A DNA stretch of 20,201 nucleotides. It comes from JAATGI01 sp036510675 (GTDB lineage Bacteria; Pseudomonadota; Alphaproteobacteria; ATCC43930; CGMCC-115725). Position 1 is the first letter of the stretch; each line of letters begins with the position of its first letter. The translations under genes were made by a program, and so were the position numbers. Positions 8,121 through 14,554 of this stretch are shown here, piece after piece. The notes under the pieces were generated by a model. That model was not told the origin of the DNA. It made no database searches and saw nothing but the letters and a program-made list of their open reading frames with translations. The stretch spans positions 1 through 20,201 of the forward strand of contig DATCDN010000066.1 in assembly GCA_036510675.1 (NCBI GenBank), given 5' to 3'.

Positions 8121-8144
8121 GATGATTGCGTCAGGCCGCCGGGC

Positions 8145-9260
8145 ATGATCCTGCGCGCGCGCGATATCGTGTTGCTCGGCGCGATGGTGGGCGGGGCGGT
8201 GGCGCTGTTTCTGCCGGTCGGCGCCGCCGGGCATTGGCCCGCCGTCGATCTGCTGCTGTGGCTTGGCGCGCTGATCCTGGCGGCGACATCGGCGCTCCGC
8301 TATCTGGCGCTGGCGCTGGCGACGCTCTTGTCGCTGGCGGGCGCGCTGCTGGGCGCGGCGGCGCTTTATGGCCTGCTGATGGCCGGGGCGCGCGGCCCCG
8401 GCGCGTGGGGCCTGTGGCTCGGCGCCATCGTGCTGGCGGTCCTGATCTGGCGCGCGATGGAACGGGGCGCGCTCTTGGGCGTGCGCGACAACAGCATCCT
8501 CATCAATCTCACGGCGCCGATCCTGCTCGGCCTGTGGGCCATCTTCATGTGGCAGGTGCTGGTGATCGGCTTCATGATTCCGCCGGTGCTGCTGCCGCCG
8601 CCCACCGCCATCGCCGTGGCGATGGTCGCGTCGTCGCACGATCTGGTCGCCGACTTCGTCCAGACCTTCATCCGTTCCATGATCCCCGGCTATGTCATCG
8701 GCTGCGGCGCTGGGTTCCTGGTCGGCGTGCTGGTCGACCGGATACCGTTCCTTCAGCGCGGGCTGTTGCCGCTGGGCAATCTCGTCAGCGCGCTGCCGAT
8801 CGTGGCGGTGGCGCCGATCATGGTGATGTGGTTCGGCTTCGACTGGCAGTCGAAGGCCGCCGTCGTGGTGATCATGACCTTCTTCCCGATGCTGGTCAGC
8901 ACCATCGCCGGCCTCGCGGCGCTGTCGCGCATCGAGCTCGACCTGATGCGCACCTATGCCGCGTCCTATGGCCAGACGCTGCGGATGGCGCGGCTGCAAG
9001 CAGCGATGCCGTTCATCTTCAACGCGCTGAAGGTCAATTCGACTCTGGCGCTGATCGGCACCATCGTCGCCGAGTTCTTCGGCACGCCGATCGTCGGCAT
9101 GGGCTTTCGCATCTCGGCCGAGATCGGACGCATGAATATCGCGATGGTCTGGGCGACCATCGTGGTGGCGGCCGTCGCGGGATCGGCGGCCTATGGCGCG
9201 CTTGCCTTGGTGGAGCGGAGTGTGACCTTCTGGCATCCCTCGCTGCGGAAGGCCGCATGA
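8145..9260 (+). CDS. ABC transporter permease, NitT/TauT (SsuC/TauC) type, with N-terminal extension
   Basis: A 371-residue inner-membrane protein. The last 250 or so residues are a normal BPD-type permease, with the EAA-like cytoplasmic loop that contacts the ATPase at about 270-289 (YAASYGQTLRMARLQAAMPF) and the segment ALIGTIVAEFFG after it. The first 115 residues are extra: four hydrophobic stretches (about 8-26, 33-50, 53-78 and 88-102) not found in the usual 250-270-residue members. No good Shine-Dalgarno is visible before the ATG, and a later start is possible though the extension is open and membrane-like throughout. It is followed after 41 bases by its binding-protein gene. No ATPase gene is adjacent. 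With the THI5-like partner the cargo may be a pyrimidine, thiamin precursor or flavin-like compound, which is inference. Confidence 0.85.
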   Translation: MILRARDIVLLGAMVGGAVALFLPVGAAGHWPAVDLLLWLGALILAATSALRYLALALATLLSLAGALLGAAALYGLLMAGARGPGAWGLWLGAIVLAVLIWRAMERGALLGVRDNSILINLTAPILLGLWAIFMWQVLVIGFMIPPVLLPPPTAIAVAMVASSHDLVADFVQTFIRSMIPGYVIGCGAGFLVGVLVDRIPFLQRGLLPLGNLVSALPIVAVAPIMVMWFGFDWQSKAAVVVIMTFFPMLVSTIAGLAALSRIELDLMRTYAASYGQTLRMARLQAAMPFIFNALKVNSTLALIGTIVAEFFGTPIVGMGFRISAEIGRMNIAMVWATIVVAAVAGSAAYGALALVERSVTFWHPSLRKAA

Positions 9261-9301
9261 GACAAGCGGGGACCGGATCAAACGGAGGAGGAGTGGGAAG
9301 C

Positions 9302-10300
9302 ATGAAACGATTGCTGATTGCCGCGGCGGCGGTGGGGTTCATGGCCGCCGGCGTCTCGGCCCAGGCGGCCGATAAGGTCACGATCCAGTTGAAATGGGTC
9401 GCGGACGCGCAGTTCGGCGGCTATTACGTCGCCAAGGACAAGGGCTATTACAAGGCCGCCGATCTCGACGTCACGATCAAGCCGGGCGGCCCCGACATCG
9501 CGCCGGAACAGGTCCTGGCGGCGGGCGGCGCCGATGTCATCGTCGACTGGATGACGGCGGCACTGGCGGCGCGGGAAAAGGGCGTGCCACTGGTCAACAT
9601 CGCGCAGATCTTCCAGCGCGAGGGGCTGGAGCTGACCTGCCTCAAATCCTCCGGCGTCAAGACCCCCCAGGATTTCAAGGGCCGCACCCTTGGCGTCTGG
9701 TTCTATGGCAATGAATATCCGTTCTATGCCTGGATGCATCAGCTCGGCATGGCGACCGAGGGCGGCCCCAACGGCGTCAAGGTGCTGAAGCAGGCGTTCA
9801 ACGTCGATCCGCTGTTGCAGAAGCAGGCCGATTGCATTTCGACCATGACCTACAATGAATATTTCCAGATCCTCGACGCCGGCATCAAGCCGTCGCAGCT
9901 GGTGGTGTTCAATTATTCCGACCAGGGCGTCGGCGTCCTCGAGGACGGACTCTATGCCAATGGCGACAAGCTGAAGGACGCGCACTATGCCGCGGTGATG
10001 GCGCGGTTCGTCGCGGCCAGCGACAAGGGCTGGGCCTATGCGGTGAAGCACCCCGACGAGGCGGCGCAGATCGCGCTCAACAACGACACCACGGGCGCGC
10101 AAACCCTGAAGCACCAGAAGGACATGGCGCGTGAAGTCGCCAAGCTGATCTCGCAATCGAAGAACCCGATCGGCTACCTCGACGTGAAAGATTACGAGCG
10201 CACGGTGAAAGAGCTGGAAGAACAGAAGATCATCACCAAGAAGCCCGAGGGCGCCTATACCCACGCCATCTGGGATGCCGCCCAGAAAGTGAAGATGTAG
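9302..10300 (+). CDS. THI5/NMT1-like ABC transporter substrate-binding protein
   Basis: A 332-residue periplasmic protein. The ATG at 9302 is chosen because GGAGGAGGAG stands just upstream and the product begins with a signal peptide (MKRLLIAAAAVGFMAAGVSAQA, cut near residue 20-23). Mature sequence VTIQLKWVADAQFGGYY, then GGPDIAPEQ, GVWFYGNEYP and FNVDPLLQKQ, is typical of the NMT1/THI5-like binding proteins (PF09084) that include ThiY and RibY, binders of pyrimidine or riboflavin-type ligands. The aromatic run around the N-terminal pocket fits a ring-shaped ligand. Together with the upstream permease it makes an importer, but the ATPase must be encoded elsewhere. No FMN or TPP riboswitch was recognised upstream. 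Confidence 0.85.
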   Translation: MKRLLIAAAAVGFMAAGVSAQAADKVTIQLKWVADAQFGGYYVAKDKGYYKAADLDVTIKPGGPDIAPEQVLAAGGADVIVDWMTAALAAREKGVPLVNIAQIFQREGLELTCLKSSGVKTPQDFKGRTLGVWFYGNEYPFYAWMHQLGMATEGGPNGVKVLKQAFNVDPLLQKQADCISTMTYNEYFQILDAGIKPSQLVVFNYSDQGVGVLEDGLYANGDKLKDAHYAAVMARFVAASDKGWAYAVKHPDEAAQIALNNDTTGAQTLKHQKDMAREVAKLISQSKNPIGYLDVKDYERTVKELEEQKIITKKPEGAYTHAIWDAAQKVKM

Positions 10301-10324
10301 CCGGCGCCGCGCCGTCGAATTGCC

Positions 10325-10360
10325 AAGCCCCTCGCCTCGCGGCGGGGGGCTTTTTCTTTT
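10325..10360 (+). terminator. Intrinsic terminator after the binding-protein gene
   Basis: Arms AAGCCCCTCGCC (10325-10336) and GGCGGGGGGCTT (10341-10352) form a 12-base-pair GC-rich stem with one T-G wobble and a TCGC loop, followed by TTTTTCTTTT. It lies 25 bases after the stop codon and ends the ABC transcript. Confidence 0.92.
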
Positions 10361-10383
10361 GGGCATAGGCTGCATGCGCATTG

Positions 10384-10524
10384 TGCGTCCCTCGACTGCT
10401 CGCCCGCTCGCGCGGGCTGCGCGCTCGGGATGAGGCAATGACTTTCGATGCCCTCTCCCTTTCTTCCTCATCCCGAGCGCGGACCGGCGCGCGTCAGCGC
10501 GGCGGGAGCAGTCGAGGGACGCAC
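10384..10524. repeat. Dispersed palindromic intergenic repeat, copy 2
   Basis: Inverted arms at 10384-10435 and 10466-10524 share the ends TGCGTCCCTCGACTGCTCG and GAGCAGTCGAGGGACGCAC, and the inner ends CTCGGGATGAGG and CCTCATCCCGAG. The outer arm is nearly identical to the copy at 4309. It sits between the ABC terminator and the alcohol dehydrogenase gene. Confidence 0.88.
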
Positions 10525-10600
10525 GGCGGCAAACCAACGCGGCTGTTCCTGCCGTTCGCCGTTCGCTACACTCGCGCCGTCTAATAAGGGAGCGCGCATC

Positions 10601-11659
10601 ATGCACAGTATGGCGATCGTCGAATGGGGCCAGGCGCTGAAACCCCTGGACCAGCCCGACCCGGCGCCACAAGGGACCGAGGTGCTGGTGCGCGTCACCG
10701 GCTGCGGCGTCTGTCACAGCGACATCCACATCCAGGACGGCGTGATCGACATGGGCGGCGGCCGGAAAGTGGAATACGCCAAGCTCGGCTTTCCGCTGCC
10801 GCACACGCTGGGCCATGAGATCGTCGGCATCGTCGCGGCGCTCGGTCCCGAGGCGAAAGGCGCCAAGGTCGGCGACAAGCGCGTGGTGTTCCCGTGGATC
10901 GGCTGTGGCAAATGCGATTTCTGCCGGCGCGGCGAGGAATTACTCTGCGCCAACGGCCGCGCCATCGGCGTGCGCGTTGCCGGCGGCTATGCCGACCATG
11001 TGCTGGTGCCGCATCCGCGCTATCTCATCGACTATGCCGGGGTGCCGGAGGCGCTGGCCGCGACCTATGCCTGTTCCGGCCTGACGGCGTACAGCGCGCT
11101 GAAGAAACTGTCGCATCTGGGGCCGGAGGAAACCATCGTGATCATCGGCGCCGGCGGCGTGGGCCTCAGCGCGGTGATGATCGCGCCGGCCGCCGTCAAG
11201 GCGCGTATCGTGGTGGCGGATATCGGCGAGCGCAAGCGTGACGAGGCGTCGAAGGCGGGCGCGTCCGCCGTTTATGACAATAGCGATCCCGACGAGCTGA
11301 AGCGGCTGCGCGCCGCGACCCAGTTCGGTGCCGGCGCCGGCGGCGCCATCGATTTCGTCGGCGCGCCCGGCACCGCGCAATTCGGCGTCAATTGCTTGCG
11401 GCGGGGCGGCACGCTGGTCGAGGTCGGCCTCGCCGGCGGCGAGACGCCGTTCGGCATTCTGACCTTCATGCAGCGCATGCTGACCATCACCGGCTCTTAT
11501 GTCGGCTCGCTCGACGAATTGAAGGAGCTAATGGCGCTGGTCAAGGCGGGGCGCATCCCGGCGATCCCCGTCGCGACCCGCCCGCTCGATGACGCCAACC
11601 GGGTGCTCGACGATCTGCGCGCCGGCAAGATCAGCGGCCGGGTGGTGCTGACGCCGTAG
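10601..11659 (+). CDS. Zinc-containing alcohol dehydrogenase (6-hydroxyhexanoate dehydrogenase-like)
   Basis: A 352-residue zinc MDR dehydrogenase that oxidises an alcohol to an aldehyde with NAD(P)+. Catalytic zinc ligands are seen as C38 (GVCHSD), H72 with E73 (GHE) and C158 (YACSG). The structural zinc lobe is C102, C105, C108 and C116 (CGKCDFC to LLC). The Rossmann glycines are GAGGVG at 183-188. The insert DMGGGRKVEYAKLG and the start MHSMAIVEWG resemble the 6-hydroxyhexanoate/6-hydroxycyclohexene-carboxyl-CoA dehydrogenase-like branch. The ATG at 10601 is used because AGGGAG is nine bases upstream; the open frame further upstream is only translated repeat. It converges on the aldehyde dehydrogenase of the PQQ operon, so the two may share a catabolic theme. 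Substrate unproven. Confidence 0.9.
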   Translation: MHSMAIVEWGQALKPLDQPDPAPQGTEVLVRVTGCGVCHSDIHIQDGVIDMGGGRKVEYAKLGFPLPHTLGHEIVGIVAALGPEAKGAKVGDKRVVFPWIGCGKCDFCRRGEELLCANGRAIGVRVAGGYADHVLVPHPRYLIDYAGVPEALAATYACSGLTAYSALKKLSHLGPEETIVIIGAGGVGLSAVMIAPAAVKARIVVADIGERKRDEASKAGASAVYDNSDPDELKRLRAATQFGAGAGGAIDFVGAPGTAQFGVNCLRRGGTLVEVGLAGGETPFGILTFMQRMLTITGSYVGSLDELKELMALVKAGRIPAIPVATRPLDDANRVLDDLRAGKISGRVVLTP

Positions 11660-11669
11660 GAGAAAGCTC

Positions 11670-11837
11670 AAACCGCCAAGGCGCCAAGAGAAAAAACCTC
11701 TCGTATTCCCTTACCGGCGAAAGCCGGTATCCACCACGCCGCCGCACGATGGATACCGGCTTTCGCCGGTAAGGGAATAAAATTCTGCCTTGGCCCTTGG
11801 CGTTCCCGGCTCGGGGGCCGGGGCGGGCTTGGCGGTT
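11670..11837. repeat. Nested inverted repeats in a convergent gap
   Basis: The core is a perfect 30-base inverted repeat, 11704-11733 against 11750-11779, around a 16-base spacer. Each arm also contains ACCGGCGAAAGCCGGT, a small hairpin of its own. Outside it, CGCCAAG (11682-11688) pairs with CTTGGCG (11796-11802), and AACCGCCAAG (11671-11680) pairs with CTTGGCGGTT (11828-11837). The whole gap between the plus-strand alcohol dehydrogenase and the minus-strand aldehyde dehydrogenase is thus folded around one centre. On the minus strand the core hairpin is followed within about ten bases by six T, so it could terminate transcripts from the PQQ operon. Confidence 0.9.
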
Positions 11838-11845
11838 CAATTTTT

Positions 11846-13372
11846 TCACCCCAGCTTCGGCACGGTGTGGGTGTCGAGGGCGATGCAGATGTTCTTCGTC
11901 TCCATGTAGAAGTCGAAGGAATAATCGCCACCGTCGCGGCCGATGCCCGACGCCTTCATGCCGCCGAACGGCGCCGGCAGGTGGCGGTTGTTTTCGGAAT
12001 TGATCCAGATCATCCCAGCCTCGAGCCGCCGCGCGAGACGTAACGAGCGGCCGGTGTCGCGCGTCCAGGCATAGGCGGTGAGGCCATAGCGCACATCGTT
12101 GGCCATCGCGATCGCCTCGGTCTCGTCGGCAAATTCGATCACCGTGAGGCACGGGCCGAAAATCTCCTCCTGCGCCACCCGCATCTCGTTGCGCGCGCCG
12201 ACGAACGCCACCGGCCGCACATAATTGCCGGCCGCCAGATCGGCGCCGATGGCGGCGCCCTCCAGCACGCGCACCCCTTCTTGCTTTGCCACATCGAGAT
12301 AGGACAGCACCTTGTCGCGGTGACGCGGATGGATCAGCGGTCCGATCTCCGTCTCCGGCGCCAGCGGATGGCCGATCTTGAGCCGCGCGAGGCGCGCCTG
12401 CAGCCGCGCCTCGAAATCGCGCGCGATCGAATGTTCCACCAGCAGGCGCGATGACGAGGTACAGCGCTCGCCATTGAGGCTGTAGATCATGAACACCACG
12501 GCATCGAGCGCGCGGTCGAGATCGGCGTCGGCGAACACGATCACCGGGTTCTTGCCGCCCAGCTCGAAATGCACGCGCTTCAGCGTCGGGGCGCCTTGCA
12601 CCATGATCGCGCTGCCGGTCGCGCTTTCGCCGACGAAGCCGATGGCCTTGATGTCGGGGTGCTCGGTCAGCGCCTTGCCCGCTTCCTCGCCGAGCCCGTT
12701 CACGGTGTTGAGCACGCCCGGCGGCAGGCCGGCCTCGATCGCGATCTCGGCCAGCAGCATCGCGGTCAGCGGCGACCATTCCGCCGGCTTGTGCACCACG
12801 GTACAGCCCGCCGCCAGCGCCGGCGCGATCTTCCAGGTGGACAGCATGAACGGCGTGTTCCACGGGGTGATGATGCCGACGGGACCAATCGGCTCGCGCA
12901 TGGTGAAGTTGAGATGCGCCTCCGCCGGCAGGGTCAGCCCGTCGCGCGCGCCCGGCGCGCGATCGGCGAAGAAGCGGAAATTATCCGCCGAGCGCGCCGC
13001 CGCGGCGTTCATGAAGCGAATCGGCTGACCGGTATCGCTCGATTCGATCAGCGCGATTTCCTCGGCGCGCTTCTCGATCAGGTCGGCGAATTTATGCAGC
13101 AGCGCGCGGCGCCGCGCCGCCGGCACGTCGCGCCAGGCGGGGAACGCGGCGCGTGCCGCCTTGGCGGCATCGTCGATGTCGTGCGCATTGCCGGCCGCGA
13201 CCTCGCCCAGCGGCTGGTTATCGACCGGCGCGAAATTGGTGAAGTGCTTGCCCGAATGTCCGGCCACCGCCTTGCCATTGATGAAATGACCCAGCGGCAC
13301 GTCGCGGAAGCGCGCCAGATAGCGCGCCGCCTGGCCCCGGTTGCTCTCGAAGCTCGCGGATGTTTGCGCCAT
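11846..13372 (-). CDS. NAD(P)-dependent aldehyde dehydrogenase
   Basis: A 508-residue cytoplasmic aldehyde dehydrogenase that converts an aldehyde to the carboxylic acid. Key residues are present: N171 in TPWNTP, K195 in HKPAEWSP, the FVGES turn (246-250), general base E270 in FELGGKNP, and nucleophile C304 in GERCTSSS. The sequence resembles the hydroxymuconic-semialdehyde/HpaE-like branch more than betaine aldehyde enzymes, but the substrate cannot be fixed. It is the last gene of the minus-strand operon, 12 bases after the binding-protein gene with GGGAG seven bases before the ATG. Its natural job here is to take the aldehyde released by the PQQ alcohol dehydrogenase after it enters the cell. 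Confidence 0.92.
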   Translation of the reverse strand: MAQTSASFESNRGQAARYLARFRDVPLGHFINGKAVAGHSGKHFTNFAPVDNQPLGEVAAGNAHDIDDAAKAARAAFPAWRDVPAARRRALLHKFADLIEKRAEEIALIESSDTGQPIRFMNAAAARSADNFRFFADRAPGARDGLTLPAEAHLNFTMREPIGPVGIITPWNTPFMLSTWKIAPALAAGCTVVHKPAEWSPLTAMLLAEIAIEAGLPPGVLNTVNGLGEEAGKALTEHPDIKAIGFVGESATGSAIMVQGAPTLKRVHFELGGKNPVIVFADADLDRALDAVVFMIYSLNGERCTSSSRLLVEHSIARDFEARLQARLARLKIGHPLAPETEIGPLIHPRHRDKVLSYLDVAKQEGVRVLEGAAIGADLAAGNYVRPVAFVGARNEMRVAQEEIFGPCLTVIEFADETEAIAMANDVRYGLTAYAWTRDTGRSLRLARRLEAGMIWINSENNRHLPAPFGGMKASGIGRDGGDYSFDFYMETKNICIALDTHTVPKLG

Positions 13373-13384
13373 GTCTTTCTCCCA

Positions 13385-14164
13385 TTAGCGCGGCGGCGCG
13401 AGATCGACGCCATAGCGCGCGTAAATCGCCTTGATGGTGCCCGCCGCCACCAATTTGTCCAGCGCCGCGTCGATGGCGGCGATCAGCGCGGCATCGGGGT
13501 TGACGATGCCGACCGCGAGATTCCAATTGAGATCGCGCTGGTCGGCGAAGGTGGCGACCGCCTTCATCGGATGCGCGGCATGCCCCGCATTATAATAGCC
13601 GATCGCGGTCGGCGTCACCGCCGCGCCGGCAAGATCGCCCGCCGCCACCTCGTCGAGGAGGTCCGATTCGAAGCCGGCCGGCGAGGTGTGAACACCATGC
13701 TGTCCCAGGATCATCGCCGCCATCGAGCCGGGCAGGATGCCGATCTTGCCGGCGCCGGCGAGATCGCCGAACCCGTGAATCATGTCATTGTCGGCCCGCA
13801 CCGCCAGCGTCACGCCGCTGCTGCCATAGGGTTTCGACAGGGTCAGCCGGCTTTCCGCCTGGGCCTCGGGATCGGCGATCGCGTCCAGCACGAAATCGCA
13901 ATCGGCGCGGTTGAGGTCATGGGCCGCCACCGTCCAATGCGTCTCCAGCGCGACGCCGACCGCTTGCGCCAGCGCCCGCGCGGTCTCCACCTGAAACCCG
14001 TGCAGGGCGCCATCCTTCGCGGAAAACGGCAGCGCGTTGGGATGCGCGCACAGCGCGATGGCGCCGCTCTCTTTCACTTGCTCAAGCGGCCGGGCCAAGG
14101 CGGGCGTCGTGAGTGCGACCGCAAAAAGAAAAATAATGAACCGCCAAGATGACAATCTCTTCAC
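13385..14164 (-). CDS. Periplasmic binding protein of a quinoprotein dehydrogenase cluster (XoxJ/MxaJ-like)
   Basis: A 259-residue exported protein of the family-3 solute-binding fold. A GTG at 14164 is taken as the start, two bases after the cytochrome stop codon; a TTG four codons later is an alternative. The signal peptide is VKRLSSWRFIIFLFAVALTTPALA, cut after ALA. The mature part begins LCAHPNALPFSAKDG, then GFQVE and SKPYGSSGVTLAVR, which matches proteins encoded beside PQQ dehydrogenases such as MxaJ/XoxJ. Those are thought to help mature or activate the dehydrogenase rather than feed an ABC importer, and no permease or ATPase is nearby. It shares the operon with PQQ dehydrogenase, cytochrome c and aldehyde dehydrogenase. 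Confidence 0.82.
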   Translation of the reverse strand: MKRLSSWRFIIFLFAVALTTPALARPLEQVKESGAIALCAHPNALPFSAKDGALHGFQVETARALAQAVGVALETHWTVAAHDLNRADCDFVLDAIADPEAQAESRLTLSKPYGSSGVTLAVRADNDMIHGFGDLAGAGKIGILPGSMAAMILGQHGVHTSPAGFESDLLDEVAAGDLAGAAVTPTAIGYYNAGHAAHPMKAVATFADQRDLNWNLAVGIVNPDAALIAAIDAALDKLVAAGTIKAIYARYGVDLAPPR

Positions 14165-14166
14165 CC

Positions 14167-14484
14167 TCAGTTCTCCGGCTTCAGATTGCGGATATAGCGA
14201 AGCAGCGCCTGAATCTGCGCCTCGGAGAAGTTGGTGCCGAAGGCGGGCATCTTGCCTTCCTTGCCGGCCTTGATGCGGTTCAGGATGTAATCGTCGCTGC
14301 GTTCCGAATTCATCAGCTTCGGCCCGATGCCGCCGGCGGCGCGGCCGCCGCCCTGATGGCACCAGCCGCACGTCGAATTGAAAATGTTGAGCGCGTCCTG
14401 GTCGGCTTTCGCCGCGCTCTCGTCGGCAAGGGCGGCGCCGGACCATACCAGCGCCAGTCCCAACGCCATCAGCAGCATCCACAT
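14167..14484 (-). CDS. Small periplasmic c-type cytochrome
   Basis: A 105-residue cytochrome c with a signal peptide (MWMLLMALGLALVWSGAALA) and one haem site, CGWCH, at about residues 39-43. The Met in GKMPAFG is the likely second iron ligand. Length and order fit a class I cytochrome that takes electrons from the PQQ dehydrogenase encoded just upstream and hands them to a terminal oxidase. The start at 14484 is supported by GAGGA about eight bases before the ATG. The longer open frame upstream lacks a signal-peptide-like start. It is followed two bases later by the binding-protein gene, so these two are translationally linked. Confidence 0.9.
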   Translation of the reverse strand: MWMLLMALGLALVWSGAALADESAAKADQDALNIFNSTCGWCHQGGGRAAGGIGPKLMNSERSDDYILNRIKAGKEGKMPAFGTNFSEAQIQALLRYIRNLKPEN

Positions 14485-14504
14485 CGCGCAATCCTCGAAA
14501 TGGA

Positions 14505-14546
14505 AAGGGCGGAACCGCGGTCCCGCCCTTATCATTGGTAATGATA
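14505..14546 (-). promoter_or_regulatory. Two adjacent palindromes between the PQQ dehydrogenase and cytochrome genes
   Basis: In the 70-base gap, TATCATT and AATGATA (14530-14536 and 14540-14546) flank GGT. Directly beside them, AAGGGCGG (14505-14512) and CCGCCCTT (14523-14530) enclose ACCGCGGT, giving a stem with 12 of 13 pairs. In the transcript the GC-rich hairpin is followed by TTTCCATTTC and then the cytochrome ribosome binding site. It may act as a leaky terminator or an mRNA-stabilising stem that sets the dehydrogenase to cytochrome ratio. Confidence 0.6.
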
Positions 14547-14554
14547 CCGCCGTG

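Noticed and set aside
8040..8144. FMN or TPP riboswitch before the THI5-like ABC genes
   Set aside because: None of the conserved core elements could be recognised; the space is filled by a palindromic repeat.
8126..10300. A single 724-codon open frame spanning the permease and binding-protein genes
   Set aside because: Its first part is out of frame with the clear permease and has the low-complexity Arg/Gly/Ala composition of shadow frames in GC-rich DNA. Only the part from 9302 is real protein.
10448..10600. N-terminal extension of the zinc alcohol dehydrogenase
   Set aside because: The added codons translate the palindromic repeat, and a good Shine-Dalgarno supports the start at 10601.
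12569..14152. A 527-codon plus-strand open frame opposite the aldehyde dehydrogenase and binding-protein genes
   Set aside because: It crosses two well-supported genes and their junction and shows no family motif; it is a GC-driven shadow.
14485..14535. Longer start for the cytochrome c
   Set aside because: It would place 17 non-signal residues before a clear signal peptide and would cover the intergenic hairpin.
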